This document shows positions 19,980-30,539 of a stretch of 64,000 nucleotides of DNA, in pieces. Positions within the stretch are counted from its first letter, which is position 1. Every line of letters begins with the position of its first letter. A program made the position numbers and the translations under genes. This DNA comes from an uncultured Acidobacteriota bacterium. Its GTDB lineage: Bacteria > Acidobacteriota > Blastocatellia > RBC074. Where the stretch lies: positions 107,854 through 171,853 of the forward strand of contig CADECP010000012.1 in the NCBI GenBank assembly GCA_902825875.1, read 5' to 3'. The notes beneath the pieces are model-generated. The model was not told the origin of the DNA. It saw nothing but the letters and a program-made list of their open reading frames with translations, and did not search any database.

Positions 19980-21518
19980 TCAGTTTTGAACGTGTTTTCT
20001 TCTTTCCTGCGAATACAAGGCTTTGTTGACGGCGTTCAGGTAAGCGCGCGCGCTGGCGTCAACAATGTCCGTGCTGGCGGCTTTGCCTGTGTACGAGGTT
20101 CCCTCGAATTCGACGTGGACGAAAACTTCGCCGACGGCGTCCGCGCCTTGCGTGATCGAACGGACAGTGTAATCCAGCAAATTGCCCGACATGCCGGTCA
20201 GTTTATCAATTGCCTGATAGACGGCATTGACAGGCCCGTCGCCGGAAGAAGTTTGGGTTTCGCTGTCATCGGTTTTGGTGTCGTTGACCGTCACCAGCGC
20301 AGTGGCCAGCGTCGAAGTTCCGGCTGTAGCTTGAACGGCGCGCAGTTTGTAACGTTCGGGAATCTGCGTGAAACCGTCCTGCAAAATGGCGACCAGGTCT
20401 TCTTCAAAGATTTCTTTCTTCTGGTCAGCCAGCTTGGTGAACATCTTGTAGGCTTTGTCGAGGTCAGGCCGCGTCAGGTTGTAACCCATTTCTTCGTACT
20501 TTTTGCCCAGCGCGTGGCGGCCTGAATGTTTGCCCAGCACGATGCTGTTGGTTTTCACGCCGACGGATTCCGGCGTCATGATTTCGTAGGTGATGCGGTT
20601 TTTCAGCACGCCGTGCTGGTGAATGCCGGCTTCGTGGGCGAAGGCGTTTTTGCCGACGACGGCTTTGTTCGGCTGGACTTGCACGCCTGTGATGTTCGAC
20701 AGCGTCTGGCTGGAACGATACAACTCTTCGGTGACGACGCTGTTGGCGTAAGGCATCAAGTCTTTGCGCACTCGCAAAGCCATGACGATTTCTTCGAGCG
20801 AAGCATTGCCCGCGCGTTCGCCTATGCCGTTGATCGTGCATTCGATCTGCCGCGCGCCGGCGGCCACGGCGGCCAGCGAATTGGCTACGCCCAAGCCGAG
20901 ATCGTTGTGGCAATGAACGCTGATGACGGCTTTATCAATGTTGCGGACTCGCTGTTTCAGCGTGGTGATGATGTGGTGATATTCGCTGGGAATCGTGTAA
21001 CCGACCGTGTCGGGAATGTTGACGACGGTCGCGCCTTCGTCAATCACGGCTTCGACTATCTGACAAAGATAATCCAGATCGGAGCGCGTCGCGTCTTCGG
21101 CGGAAAACTCCACGTCCTGGGTGAAGCTCTTGGCCAGCCGCACAGCATTGCGCGACATTTCCAGAACTTCCTCGCGCGTCTTTTGCAGTTTGTATTGCAG
21201 GTGAATGTCCGAAGTGGCGACAAACGTGTGAATGCGCGGGTTGGCAGCGTCGGCCAAAGCTTCCCAGGCGCGTTCGATGTCCGCTGGCGTGGTGCGGCAA
21301 AGACTGGCGATAACCGGACGACGGCAAACTTTGGCGACTTCGCGGATGGCGGCAAAATCATCGTCCGAAGCAATCGCAAAGCCCGCTTCAATGACATCCA
21401 CGCCGAGAGCATCTAATTGCTTGGCCATCCGCAATTTTTCTTCCAGATTCATGCTGCATCCGGGCGACTGTTCGCCGTCGCGCAAAGTGGTGTCAAAAAT
21501 CGCTATTCGTTCACTCAT
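19980..21518 (-). CDS. leuA: 2-isopropylmalate synthase
   Basis: 512 residues from the ATG at 21518, which has AGGAGA upstream; the longer reading has no support. The catalytic barrel shows [18 protein letters not shown] and [17 protein letters not shown], and the C-terminal regulatory domain binds leucine ([20 protein letters not shown] region). It makes the first committed leucine intermediate. It is the first gene of the cluster, so the promoter at 21612-21640 probably drives it. Confidence 0.95.
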   Translation of the reverse strand: MSERIAIFDTTLRDGEQSPGCSMNLEEKLRMAKQLDALGVDVIEAGFAIASDDDFAAIREVAKVCRRPVIASLCRTTPADIERAWEALADAANPRIHTFVATSDIHLQYKLQKTREEVLEMSRNAVRLAKSFTQDVEFSAEDATRSDLDYLCQIVEAVIDEGATVVNIPDTVGYTIPSEYHHIITTLKQRVRNIDKAVISVHCHNDLGLGVANSLAAVAAGARQIECTINGIGERAGNASLEEIVMALRVRKDLMPYANSVVTEELYRSSQTLSNITGVQVQPNKAVVGKNAFAHEAGIHQHGVLKNRITYEIMTPESVGVKTNSIVLGKHSGRHALGKKYEEMGYNLTRPDLDKAYKMFTKLADQKKEIFEEDLVAILQDGFTQIPERYKLRAVQATAGTSTLATALVTVNDTKTDDSETQTSSGDGPVNAVYQAIDKLTGMSGNLLDYTVRSITQGADAVGEVFVHVEFEGTSYTGKAASTDIVDASARAYLNAVNKALYSQERRKHVQN

Positions 21519-21611
21519 CCTGTATTCTCCTGAAAGCGTTTGGGTCTGAAAATTTTGATGGAAAGCCCAAAAGTGTAGAAAAACATTGGACTTCTGCCCA
21601 ACGGTTCGCGC

Positions 21612-21640
21612 ATCATAGCACCGCATCCCCCAACCGTGAA
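21612..21640 (-). promoter_or_regulatory. putative sigma70 promoter of leuA
   Basis: Minus strand: TTCACG (21635-21640), 17-base spacer, TATGAT (21612-21617), about 95 bases before the leuA start. The region also serves the divergent gene at 21702. Confidence 0.5.
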
Positions 21641-21701
21641 GTTTATTATTTTTAGAACAACATAAATCTCGATTATAGCCAGTTGCCCTCAAAGGAGGAT
21701 C

Positions 21702-22151
21702 GTGAACAGATTTAAGAGATGGTGGAGCACTGTCAGCGGCAAGTTAAAGCCGGAGGAAATTCAGCCCGATGACGTCACGGGGCGAGAATTGTGCAGAATG
21801 CTGCAACGTTGTCCGATCTGCGGTGGAGGATTTGATGAGCATCTGTACGCGCATTTTGCCGTCACTGTGATGGCAGATGAACGCAATGGCCGCGTCAAAG
21901 AATTTCTGCGTGCCTGCGAAGAACATCAATGGGAAACCGTGCAGACATTCCAGGAATTCGACGCTCGGCGAGATGCAATGGTCGCGTATGCCATGCGCTG
22001 TCCCGGTGGGCGATTGGCCGCATTGCTGGAACGAAGCCCTTCGGAAAGTTATGAAGAAGACCGATTAATTGCCTGCGACGTGCTTGACGAAGCCACCAGC
22101 CAGCGACTGGGCATACTGGTTTCACCGGGCGATTGGCGCCGAATGCAATAA
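21702..22151 (+). CDS. hypothetical protein with a CPIC motif
   Basis: 149 residues starting with GTG at 21702, which has AAAGGAGGA directly upstream. It contains [19 protein letters not shown], one CxxC pair plus two histidines that could bind zinc, and a basic N-terminus. No family recognised. It is divergent from leuA and ends in a strong terminator before the LysR gene. Confidence 0.75.
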   Translation: MNRFKRWWSTVSGKLKPEEIQPDDVTGRELCRMLQRCPICGGGFDEHLYAHFAVTVMADERNGRVKEFLRACEEHQWETVQTFQEFDARRDAMVAYAMRCPGGRLAALLERSPSESYEEDRLIACDVLDEATSQRLGILVSPGDWRRMQ

Positions 22152-22161
22152 CCGAAAACGC

Positions 22162-22193
22162 AATGAGGCTTGCCAGATCGGCAAGCCTCATTT
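22162..22193 (+). terminator. intrinsic terminator
   Basis: AATGAGGCTTGCC (22162-22174) pairs perfectly with GGCAAGCCTCATT (22180-22192) over AGATC, followed by a short T-rich tract. It separates the CPIC gene from the LysR gene and lies just before that gene's GGAGAA. Confidence 0.8.
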
Positions 22194-22211
22194 GTTTGGA
22201 GAACTCTACCT

Positions 22212-23102
22212 GTGGATTTGTCTCAACTGGAAATTTTTCTGTCCATCGCCGAAGAAAAGAGTTTTTCGCGCGCGGCGGAAAAAATGCTTCGAACACAACC
22301 GGCCATCAGCATCGCCATTAAACGGCTGGAAGAAGAGCTTGGCGAAACGCTGTTTGATCGCAGCAGCAAAAATGGTTCGCTGACCGAAGCCGGACGCATT
22401 CTGCAATCGTATGCCCAGCGGATGATTAACTTGCGCAATGAAGCAATCGAATCAGTCGGCGAATTGCGAGGCATGTTTCGGGGGCGGCTGACCATCGGAG
22501 CCAACGAAAGCACTTCGCTCTATTTGCTGCCGCCGCTGTTGATGGAATACCGCAAGCGTCACCCGAACATCAAAATCGAAGTATTCCGCAACATCTCGGA
22601 AAAAATTCCGCTCGAAGTTTCCGAACGCAATCTGGATTTCGGCTTTCTTTCCTACGACCCGATGCACCCGAATTTGCAATCGCTGGAAATTTACCGCGAC
22701 GAATTGACGTTGGTCGTTCCGCCCAAACACCGACTGGCCAAAGAAACTCAGGTCACGGTCAAAGACTTGGGCAACGAACAATTTGTCGCGCACAACGTCA
22801 AAACGCCTTCGCGGACAAAAATTTTCGAACTGTTCGCGCAACATCACACGCCGCTCAACATCTGCATTGAACTGGCAACGCTTGAAACGATCAAAGAATT
22901 CGTGCTGCTGGATGCAGGCATCGCCATTCTGCCGCGTCTGGCCGTCGAAGCCGAAATCAAAGCCGGCAAACTTGTTGAGGTAGGGGTTAAAGGGCTGAAG
23001 ATTGAAAAGACATTGCGGCTGATTTACCGCCGCGAAGCTTCGCTGTCACACGCCGCCAAATCCTTTTTGGACATCGTCAAAGAAACCAACGAGATCAAAT
23101 AA
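22212..23102 (+). CDS. LysR family transcriptional regulator
   Basis: 296 residues from the GTG at 22212 (GGAGAA upstream). The N-terminal winged helix is clear: [20 protein letters not shown] and [21 protein letters not shown] type 2 periplasmic-binding-like effector domain follows from about residue 90 ([20 protein letters not shown]). The effector is unknown. LysR proteins often control divergent neighbours, but here the leuA cluster is separated by another gene and a terminator. Confidence 0.9.
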   Translation: MDLSQLEIFLSIAEEKSFSRAAEKMLRTQPAISIAIKRLEEELGETLFDRSSKNGSLTEAGRILQSYAQRMINLRNEAIESVGELRGMFRGRLTIGANESTSLYLLPPLLMEYRKRHPNIKIEVFRNISEKIPLEVSERNLDFGFLSYDPMHPNLQSLEIYRDELTLVVPPKHRLAKETQVTVKDLGNEQFVAHNVKTPSRTKIFELFAQHHTPLNICIELATLETIKEFVLLDAGIAILPRLAVEAEIKAGKLVEVGVKGLKIEKTLRLIYRREASLSHAAKSFLDIVKETNEIK

Positions 23103-23106
23103 CAGC

Positions 23107-23220
23107 AATTCTCAGTTTGGCTGAAAGCTGGCAGAAAAATTTGGGCAAAAACATTTCGGAGCTTTTTCTGCCCGCATTTTTCTGCCGGTAAAATGCCCTT
23201 TTGCGCCCAAACTGAGAATT
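23107..23220. repeat. nested 114-bp palindrome (MITE-like)
   Basis: Outer arms AATTCTCAGTTTGG (23107-23120) and CCAAACTGAGAATT (23207-23220) are perfect 14-bp inverted repeats. Inside, GGCAGAAAAAT pairs with ATTTTTCTGCC and GGGCA with TGCCC. The element begins four bases after the LysR stop codon. Confidence 0.75.
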
Positions 23221-23258
23221 ACGGATCAAATAACCTATTGATCAAAACGTGAAATCAA

Positions 23259-23292
23259 AAATGGCTGAGTCTCCAACCAGACTCAGCCATTT
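23259..23292 (-). terminator. intrinsic terminator of the UDP-sugar operon
   Basis: AAATGGCTGAGTCT and AGACTCAGCCATTT form a perfect 14-bp stem with a 6-base loop; on the minus strand it continues into TTTTTGATTT. It ends the operon 26282 to 23321. Confidence 0.85.
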
Positions 23293-23320
23293 CCCTTCAG
23301 AAGCTCACATTTCAAGCCGA

Positions 23321-24250
23321 TTACAACAAGGTTCGATACCAATCAATCGTCTTCTTCAGACCGTCTTCAACCGGCACGCCAGGTTCCCAGCCGAGCACCT
23401 CCTTCGCGCGCGTAATGTCCGGGCGACGAGTTTTCGGATCGTCCTGCGGCAAAGGCTTGTAAACGATTTCGCTCTGGCTGCCGGTCAACCGCAAAATCAG
23501 TTTGGCGAATTCCAGAATTGTCATTTCCGTCGGATTGCCTATGTTGACCGGTTTGGTGAACTCGGCGTCCATCAATCGGCGGATGCCTTCAACCAAATCG
23601 TCAACATATTGAAAGCTGCGCGTTTGCTGGCCTTCGCCAAAAACGGGCAAAGGTTCGCCGCGCAGAGCCTGGTTGATAAATGTTGGCACGACTCGGCCAT
23701 CGTTGACGCGGTTGCGCGGGCCGTAAGTATTGAAGATGCGAACGACTCGGACATCAACGCCGTGCGCGCGGTGGTAAGCATAAGTGATCGCTTCGGCAAA
23801 GCGTTTGGCTTCGTCGTAACAACTGCGCGGGCCGTTCGGATTGACGTTACCCCAATAATCTTCGTGCTGCGGATGCACCAGCGGGTCGCCGTACACTTCC
23901 GAAGTCGAAGTCAACACAAACTTCGCGCCTTTCGCCTTGGCCAGACCGAGCGCATTGTGAGTTCCCAGAGCGCCGACTTTCAGCGTCTGTATGGGAAATT
24001 CCATGTAATCAATCGGGCTGGCGGGGCTGGCGAAATTCAACACCCAATCCAAATGCCCAGCGACGTGAATGTGATTGCTGATGTCGTGGTGAATAAACTC
24101 GAAGTTGGGGTTCGAGCGATGATGAGCGATGTTTGCCAAATCGCCCGTCACCAGATTGTCCATCGCAACGACTTGATGGCCTTCGGCAATTAAACGGTCA
24201 GCCATGTGGCTGCCAATGAAACCGGCTCCGCCGGTAATCAGAATTCGCAT
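23321..24250 (-). CDS. UDP-glucuronate decarboxylase (UDP-xylose synthase)
   Basis: 309 residues, extended SDR. It has [20 protein letters not shown] at the N-terminus, [22 protein letters not shown], the catalytic YDEAKR, and [10 protein letters not shown], a pattern specific for UXS enzymes that turn UDP-glucuronate into UDP-xylose. The UDP-glucose dehydrogenase that supplies the substrate is two genes upstream in the same operon. The start is 3 bases after the preceding stop. Confidence 0.92.
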   Translation of the reverse strand: MRILITGGAGFIGSHMADRLIAEGHQVVAMDNLVTGDLANIAHHRSNPNFEFIHHDISNHIHVAGHLDWVLNFASPASPIDYMEFPIQTLKVGALGTHNALGLAKAKGAKFVLTSTSEVYGDPLVHPQHEDYWGNVNPNGPRSCYDEAKRFAEAITYAYHRAHGVDVRVVRIFNTYGPRNRVNDGRVVPTFINQALRGEPLPVFGEGQQTRSFQYVDDLVEGIRRLMDAEFTKPVNIGNPTEMTILEFAKLILRLTGSQSEIVYKPLPQDDPKTRRPDITRAKEVLGWEPGVPVEDGLKKTIDWYRTLL

Positions 24251-24253
24251 GAT

Positions 24254-24880
24254 TTACTCGTTGTTTGGTTTTGAAGTATTTGGTTGGGACTTCTTTTCGT
24301 CTGCAAGCGCCAGCTTGAAGGAATCAAGAAAAGCTCTGCTCTCTTCCGTCTCAACCTTTTTGCCAACGGCAATTACAGCGAGTTGGTAAAAGCGATTTTC
24401 GGCGATAAGAAACCTGGACTGGATCAAGCCAAACATACCGGCCTCTACTTCAGCCGTCACTTCCAAGCCTTCATATTGGCCAAGTTTGAAAGGCTTTTCG
24501 CTGACAACTTTGAACTTGTCGCTCTTCTTAATTCCATTCACTGCTCCTTCGTAAACTTTTTTAGGATCGGCTTCGCCCGTTGTTGGAAGCTCGATACAGA
24601 CAACAGTGAAATTATGTTGCGATTGAAAGGCTCGGTACATAAAGACAGTTTTTCCATCTGCCGTCTGCGTAGTTTCTGTCGGAGCCTTCGGCAGCAAAAC
24701 ACTGAACCTGGCTTTTTCAGCCACAAATGGCTTCCATTGAGAAACAGGAACGACCGGCGCAGGTGGCGGAGGCGGAGGAGGTGGAGGACCATCCTGAGCC
24801 AAGACGAATTCTGATAAGGTTATGAGTACAGCCATAGCGAAAAAAGCGTTGAGCAATCCATTCATATTATTACTTCTCAT
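24254..24880 (-). CDS. secreted protein with polyproline segment, unknown function
   Basis: 208 residues. The signal peptide (residues 1-28, ending VLAQ) is followed by nine consecutive prolines and a compact domain (RFSVLLPKAPTETTQTADGK, later SRFLIAENRFYQLAVIAVGK) that looks like a PsbP-like/DUF1795-type fold. GGAGGT is 5 bases before the ATG and overlaps the end of the UDP-glucose dehydrogenase gene, so it belongs to that operon. Role unknown. Confidence 0.72.
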   Translation of the reverse strand: MRSNNMNGLLNAFFAMAVLITLSEFVLAQDGPPPPPPPPPAPVVPVSQWKPFVAEKARFSVLLPKAPTETTQTADGKTVFMYRAFQSQHNFTVVCIELPTTGEADPKKVYEGAVNGIKKSDKFKVVSEKPFKLGQYEGLEVTAEVEAGMFGLIQSRFLIAENRFYQLAVIAVGKKVETEESRAFLDSFKLALADEKKSQPNTSKPNNE

Positions 24881-24884
24881 ATCA

Positions 24885-26282
24885 CTACCTCCCTATTCCT
24901 CTGTATTTGAACCCTGCCGCTTCGACTGCAACCGGGTCGAGCACATTGCGCCCATCCACCAGAACCTTTCCGTTCATGACTTCGCCGACTTTCGCCAAGT
25001 CCAGATATTGAAACTCTTCCCATTCGGTGACGATGACGATGGCGTCGCAGTCTTCGGCCAGGCTGACGGCATCGCTGGCGTATTCAATTTTCAAGTCAGG
25101 GTATTGCCGAGCGCAGGCTTCGTTGGCGATTGGGTCGTAGCCTTTGACGCGAGCGCCCATTTCCAACAACTCACGGGCGATTTCCAGCGCCGGAGCGTCT
25201 CGAATGTCGTCGGTGTCCGGCTTGAAAGCCAAACCCAGCAAGCCGATGGTTTTGCCTTTGATGATTTTCAACGCTTCCTGCAATTTCAACACAGGCACGT
25301 GGCGTTGGCGTTTGTTGACCGTCACGGTCGAACGCAGCAATTCCGGTTCGTAGTTGTATTCGTTGGCAATATCAATAATCGCCGAAACGTCTTTGCCGAA
25401 ACACGACCCGCCCCAGCCCACGCCAGCGTTCAGGAATTTCGGGCCGATGCGGCTGTCCAAACCGAAACCGCGCACGACTTCTTTGATGTCCGCGCCGACT
25501 CGTTCGCAGATGTTGGCGATTTCGTTGGCAAAGCTGATCTTCGTCGCCAAAAAGGCGTTGGCCGCGTACTTAATCATTTCCGCCGAAGCCAGATCGGTCG
25601 TCACCACAGGCACAGCCGTGACATCAGCCGCTCGCGGAGCCGAGGCCGGAGGCACAAAAGTCTGTTCGACAATCGGTTCGTAAAGCGCGCGCAAACGTTC
25701 CGCCGCGTAACCGTCCGTCACTCCGATGACGATTCGGTCGGGATAAAAAGTGTCAGCGATGGCTGAACCTTCGCGCAGGAATTCGGGATTCGATGCAACC
25801 AAAAACACATCTTCGGGTTTAGCGCCATTCGCTTTTCGGCTGGCGAAGGCGGCGTTTTCCTGCAAACCTTCTTTGACCAGCATTTCCACCCAATTGCCGG
25901 AACCAATCGGCACTGTGGATTTGTTGACGACTATGCGGCGACGTTCGCAATCCATCGCCCGGCCAACCGATTGAGCGACGGCTTTGACATAAGAAAGATC
26001 GGCTTTTCCGGTAGGCAACGGCGGAGTTCCGACTGCGATAAAAATCACTTCGGACGCTTTGACTGCCGCGGCCAGATCGGTCGAAAAACGCAGATTGCCG
26101 CGTTGAATGCCGGTCGTAATCAATTGATCGAGTCCCGGTTCGTAAATCGGCGATTTGCCTTCGCGCAGCATTTGTATTTTGCGTTCGTCAATGTCCACAC
26201 AGACAACTGAGCGTCCCAAATAAGCCAGACAGGTTCCGGTGACCAAACCAACGTAACCGGTTCCAACAACACAAACTTCCAC
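24885..26282 (-). CDS. UDP-glucose 6-dehydrogenase
   Basis: 465 residues, starting with GTG after AAGGAGG. The N-terminal NAD motif is VVGTGYVGLVTGTCLAYLG. The catalytic region shows FLNAGVGWGGSCFGKDVSA with the nucleophilic cysteine, and the C-terminal UDP-binding domain has GLAFKPDTDDIRDAPALE. It oxidises UDP-glucose to UDP-glucuronate, the substrate of the decarboxylase two genes downstream; together they would make UDP-xylose. Confidence 0.94.
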   Translation of the reverse strand: MEVCVVGTGYVGLVTGTCLAYLGRSVVCVDIDERKIQMLREGKSPIYEPGLDQLITTGIQRGNLRFSTDLAAAVKASEVIFIAVGTPPLPTGKADLSYVKAVAQSVGRAMDCERRRIVVNKSTVPIGSGNWVEMLVKEGLQENAAFASRKANGAKPEDVFLVASNPEFLREGSAIADTFYPDRIVIGVTDGYAAERLRALYEPIVEQTFVPPASAPRAADVTAVPVVTTDLASAEMIKYAANAFLATKISFANEIANICERVGADIKEVVRGFGLDSRIGPKFLNAGVGWGGSCFGKDVSAIIDIANEYNYEPELLRSTVTVNKRQRHVPVLKLQEALKIIKGKTIGLLGLAFKPDTDDIRDAPALEIARELLEMGARVKGYDPIANEACARQYPDLKIEYASDAVSLAEDCDAIVIVTEWEEFQYLDLAKVGEVMNGKVLVDGRNVLDPVAVEAAGFKYRGIGR

Positions 26283-26500
26283 GAAAACGCCTCCTTATGA
26301 TTGCGAAAAAAAACGTAAAACTTTACTGAATGCAATTTGCAGCCTTTTGAAATGAGAATGGCAGGCAGCGCGCTCCGAAAGATTTCTTTTGACAAAAACC
26401 TTTGCGGCATTGGCGCCACCTGCCGAGCTGCTCCGCGTCATCGTAGAGTTTCAAAAGCCGTTTTCCAAGCCCTCGCGCAAAAATGTTTTGCCTGTGGCGT

Positions 26501-27649
26501 TTAGTTCTTCGCAATTGGCGATGTTTCGACGACGTATTCGGCGGCATTGATTTTGACAACTGTCTCGAAGCCTTTCGATTTGGCCCAATCGGGGACTTTG
26601 GGTTGCCAGCGCAAACGCGCGCCGTCGCTTTGCTTTTGAACGGTCACGATTCCATGAGCGAGTTTCTGCTGATTCGATTGATCTATTTGAAACGCGACTT
26701 CGCCCGACGCAGCCAGGTTTAGTTCAGGCGTGAAAACCAATCGCATCGTTTGCCCGGCGCTGGTGAGTTGGAGCGAACGCAACGCCCATCCCGCCGGTGT
26801 CGCGCGGGCGTTCAGGCTGAGCGATGAATCGGCGCCGCCGCTTTCATTGATCGTCAGGTCATCGCCGCGCAGCGCCGTCACGCGCAGTTTGCGTTCGCGC
26901 CCATGCTGCCCATGCCGATTGACCAGTTTCCATTCCGCGCCTTCACGCAAGCTGTCCGGCGCAGACACAACGCGCCATTCTTCGCGTCCGAACGCCAGCG
27001 CGCTGCTGTGATGCCCCAGCGTGATCGAACCGCGATAGCCGACGAAATAAGGCGGCGAACTGCGTTCAGGCCAGGGTTCGGCTTCGATTATCTGTTCGTC
27101 GAACTGCGCCACTGTGCCTTCGCCGGCCAAAGTCCCTAAATCTCTGTAATCCAATCGCAACCCCTGCGCGTTGCCGCGCGGCGTTAATCCCGATCCGCGC
27201 TCCGAAGGGTCGCTGGCCGGAATGAAACGCCAACGAATGGTTTGCCCGTGTTTGTCGCGGAACGCCACGCCGTGAATTTGCCGCCCGCTGTCGTCTGTCG
27301 CCGTTTTGTAATCAATCGCGGTCAAATGCGATTCGCGCCCAAGTTGCGCCAGCGATTTAGTTTTCGCTTCGACGTTACTGTGCCAGACGCGCTTTCCGTT
27401 TTTTTCGGTCAGGACGATTTGATAAACGGGCGGCGCGTTCGTGTTGATGACGGCTTCGATTTGAGTGTAACGCGCGTGGCCGTTGAGAAACTGCATCAGG
27501 TACAGCGGCGCGAATTCGTATTCAATCAGCATCGGCACGATTGGCAACGGCACGGACGACGAAGCGTTTTTTTGCTGAGCCTGCGCGTTGAACAACAGCG
27601 CCGGCAGGATGATTGAAAAAATCGTCGTTCGATGAAATTTCCGGTTCAT
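26501..27649 (-). CDS. secreted protein co-encoded with the TonB receptor, unknown function
   Basis: 382 residues with a signal peptide (residues 1-24, ending NAQAQ). The body is rich in short beta-like segments and has no recognised domain. GGAGG lies before the ATG, and the gene starts 14 bp after the TonB receptor stop, so the two form an operon. It may handle the receptor's substrate, but nothing in the sequence says how. Confidence 0.72.
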   Translation of the reverse strand: MNRKFHRTTIFSIILPALLFNAQAQQKNASSSVPLPIVPMLIEYEFAPLYLMQFLNGHARYTQIEAVINTNAPPVYQIVLTEKNGKRVWHSNVEAKTKSLAQLGRESHLTAIDYKTATDDSGRQIHGVAFRDKHGQTIRWRFIPASDPSERGSGLTPRGNAQGLRLDYRDLGTLAGEGTVAQFDEQIIEAEPWPERSSPPYFVGYRGSITLGHHSSALAFGREEWRVVSAPDSLREGAEWKLVNRHGQHGRERKLRVTALRGDDLTINESGGADSSLSLNARATPAGWALRSLQLTSAGQTMRLVFTPELNLAASGEVAFQIDQSNQQKLAHGIVTVQKQSDGARLRWQPKVPDWAKSKGFETVVKINAAEYVVETSPIAKN

Positions 27650-27663
27650 GTTTTTCCTCCCGA

Positions 27664-30408
27664 TCAGAAATTGAAGCGCAATCCAAGTTCGACGCGGCGC
27701 GCGGGGCCGGTCGCGTTGGCGCGATTGAAAAAGGGCGACGACAGCGCGCCGTTCAGCCCCAGCGGATTTGTGCGATTGAGCAGATTGCTTGCGCGCGCGT
27801 TCAGCGTCAGCCGGAAGCGGCGTTCGCCGTCGGTTCCCGCTTTGCCGAAACCAAACGCGCGGGTCAGGTTCAGGTCGAGCGTCGCCGTGGCCGGATTGGT
27901 TCCAACATTGCGCGGCAGCGCGCCGTTGACGGCGGCGGCGTCAAGAAAGCCGAAAGGCGTCAACACGGCGCTGGAATTCGTCGCGTCGCTCAATCCGGGA
28001 CGGTCGTTGAAATTGCCGTCGCCATTGTTGTCGCGCCCCGTCGTGATATTGAAAGGCGTGCCCGATGCGGCGTTGAGCGAAAACGAAGCTCGCGTTTGCC
28101 GAGGCAGATTGAAGATCGTCGTCACAAAAATGCGATGCCGGGATTGCCACGACGGGCGCGCCCATTCGCCGCCGAAGTCGTGGCTCGATTGAGGCAGGAA
28201 AAAAGGATTGTCCGCGTCGCCGCGAAAATCGAAATTCAGATAGCCGGAGAAAATGTTGAAGCGTTTATTGACCGGCTGATTCACGCCAACGAACAAGACT
28301 TGACCGGCGACCTGTCCGCTCGATTCAAATTGCAATCGGTTGATGGCGTCGCCGAAAGGCCGCAAAGCGTTCAGCGGATCAACGCCCGGCGCGTCAACGA
28401 GCGGTGCGTTGATGTTGCGCGAACGAAGCTGCCTCCAGCCGCGCGTCCAACTGTGGCTGACGCTGACGCGCCAGCCGCGCGGCAATTGCCGCTCAAGTTC
28501 CACGCGCATTTGCAACGACGCGGGCGGGCGCAAACCATCGTCAAACAGTCGTACGGTCGGAATGATCGAATTGGCGCCGCCGATTGCGAATGGATCAGGA
28601 AACGAAGGCGCGTCAATCAGCAGTTGCTGTTGTCGCGTCCCGTCCAGCCGCAGCGTTTCGAGCGCGAGCGTGTCGGCAATGCGGTCGTAAAATAATCCAG
28701 CGCGCGCCCGCAAGACCCACAATTGTTTTTTGTCCGGCGCGAACGCGACGCCCAAACGCGGAGCCAGGCTGACGCCGTCCGCGGGCGCGGTTTGCGCTTC
28801 GTACCGCAATCCCAAACTCAGGCTCAGGTTTTTCCGCCACTGCCATTCATCCTGTGCGAAACCGGCGCCCAGCCATTGGTTGACCGTCACCGACGGAGCG
28901 CCGCGCGTGATGGTGAATCGTGTGGGAACTCCGCCGGGCAAGGCCGGCAACGCGCGCCGGTATTGCTCCAAACCGGAAATGAAACCCTGATCGGCTGAAA
29001 CCGTTCCGCCGCCGAAAATGAACGTGCCGTGAGGATTTTCCAGGCGCGCATCGTCGATTCGTTTATGAAAAATTTGCGCACCCAGCTTCAAGGTGTGTTT
29101 GCCCGCGCTGAGAATCAAATTGTCCGCCAGTTCAATGCGGCGTTCCTGGCGCGCCAGATGTTGCGGCGTCGCGCCTCCGGCGGTGAATGCACCCGCGACG
29201 CTGATGACCGGCGCGGAGGAAACCGCGCGCAACGTCGAATCGCCCAGCGTCGCGCCGGCACGAAATTCATTCAACAATCGCGGGCTGAAAATCGTCGTCG
29301 CTGAAAACCGCAGGCTATGTTCGCTCTGTCGCAGGTTGTAACCGCGTTCCGGCAGGTTGAATCCGCCCACGCCTTCGTTGTCGAGCCAGTTCGTGCTCGC
29401 ATCGTAACGAAGCGCGAGCATGTGCCGCTGATTGACCTGCCAGTCGGCGCGCGCCGAACCGATCAGCAACCGCTTCGGCGTCGGCACATTGGCGCGCAAA
29501 GTTATTGTTTGGAATCGGTCATCCAGGATGGCGGCGTTGACCGTCGTGGCTTCGTCAATAGCGCGCCGCTCGAAATCCAGCAGGAAACCCGCGCGCTGTT
29601 TGGCGATTGGCCCGCCGAGTTGAAAGCCGTACCGCCGCGTATTGATTGACGCGCGCGTTGGCGCGAACGGATCGCGGGCGTTGAGCACCGTGCCGTTGAA
29701 ATGGAAGAACCCCGCGCCGTGCAACGCACCCGCGCCCGGTTTGGTCGTGACTTCGATGCGTCCGCCGCGAAAGGGCGGCGTGTCGTATTCCGCCGAATAG
29801 ATGTTGGGATTGATGCGAACTTCGCGGATGGCGGATTTGGGCGGCAGCCGCGTGCCTGTCAAAAAGCCGTCCACGGTGACGATGGCTTGTCCCGGCGCGG
29901 CGCCTGCCGATGTCGCCAGATTCTGCAATTGCTCGTTCAATTGATCGGGGTCGTCCGGCAAGGCTTCGAGTTCGCGCGCCGTCAAGACTTGCGTCCCGGC
30001 GGCGCGATTGGCGTCGAGCGCGACCTGCACGTCTTCGACCTCGACGCTGACCGCGTCGCTCAACGTTGGATAAAGCGTGATGGATAGCCGCGCGGGAATT
30101 TCGCCGTCGCGCAAAACGATCTTTTGTTCAACAGCCGCGAAACCATTGGCGACGGCTCGCAGCGTGTATTCTCCGCTTGCCGGCGTAAAGCGAAACCGGC
30201 CTTGCCCGTCGCTGATTGCGTCAGACGATTTTCCATTTGCGCTGCTGAGCGTGATCTTTGCGCCGACAATCCTCGCGCCGTGCTCATCCTGAACTTCGCC
30301 TTGCAAGATCAATTGGAGCGGCTGCGCGCCGATGCCGCTGGCGCAAATCGCCAACAACAACGCAATCAATATAACTGCCGCAGGGTTTCGTTTTGGGCTT
30401 TTGAACAT
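27664..30408 (-). CDS. TonB-dependent receptor with carboxypeptidase-regulatory-like N-terminal domain
   Basis: 914 residues from the ATG at 30408, which has AGGAGG upstream. Signal peptide, then a carboxypeptidase regulatory-like beta sandwich (residues ~32-115, QDEHGARIVGAKITLSSANG), then the plug domain and a large outer-membrane barrel ending in LGLRFNF with the usual C-terminal aromatic residue. This Oar-like architecture is expanded in Acidobacteriota. A classical TonB box is not seen. The ligand is unknown. Confidence 0.88.
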   Translation of the reverse strand: MFKSPKRNPAAVILIALLLAICASGIGAQPLQLILQGEVQDEHGARIVGAKITLSSANGKSSDAISDGQGRFRFTPASGEYTLRAVANGFAAVEQKIVLRDGEIPARLSITLYPTLSDAVSVEVEDVQVALDANRAAGTQVLTARELEALPDDPDQLNEQLQNLATSAGAAPGQAIVTVDGFLTGTRLPPKSAIREVRINPNIYSAEYDTPPFRGGRIEVTTKPGAGALHGAGFFHFNGTVLNARDPFAPTRASINTRRYGFQLGGPIAKQRAGFLLDFERRAIDEATTVNAAILDDRFQTITLRANVPTPKRLLIGSARADWQVNQRHMLALRYDASTNWLDNEGVGGFNLPERGYNLRQSEHSLRFSATTIFSPRLLNEFRAGATLGDSTLRAVSSAPVISVAGAFTAGGATPQHLARQERRIELADNLILSAGKHTLKLGAQIFHKRIDDARLENPHGTFIFGGGTVSADQGFISGLEQYRRALPALPGGVPTRFTITRGAPSVTVNQWLGAGFAQDEWQWRKNLSLSLGLRYEAQTAPADGVSLAPRLGVAFAPDKKQLWVLRARAGLFYDRIADTLALETLRLDGTRQQQLLIDAPSFPDPFAIGGANSIIPTVRLFDDGLRPPASLQMRVELERQLPRGWRVSVSHSWTRGWRQLRSRNINAPLVDAPGVDPLNALRPFGDAINRLQFESSGQVAGQVLFVGVNQPVNKRFNIFSGYLNFDFRGDADNPFFLPQSSHDFGGEWARPSWQSRHRIFVTTIFNLPRQTRASFSLNAASGTPFNITTGRDNNGDGNFNDRPGLSDATNSSAVLTPFGFLDAAAVNGALPRNVGTNPATATLDLNLTRAFGFGKAGTDGERRFRLTLNARASNLLNRTNPLGLNGALSSPFFNRANATGPARRVELGLRFNF

Positions 30409-30539
30409 TGCTCCCTCCTTACCGGCGCGGAAGTTAGCGTCCACAGAGGAAGGCGGGAATGATTATGTGACGAAGAGGTTGTGGCTTTGGACAAACGCGA
30501 AAAGAGAGTGCCTGAGAATGCGCAATGGCGCAAGCGGCT

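Noticed and set aside
21519..21692. N-terminal extension of leuA
   Set aside because: The extension lacks family similarity and covers the promoter; the ATG at 21518 has a good ribosome site.
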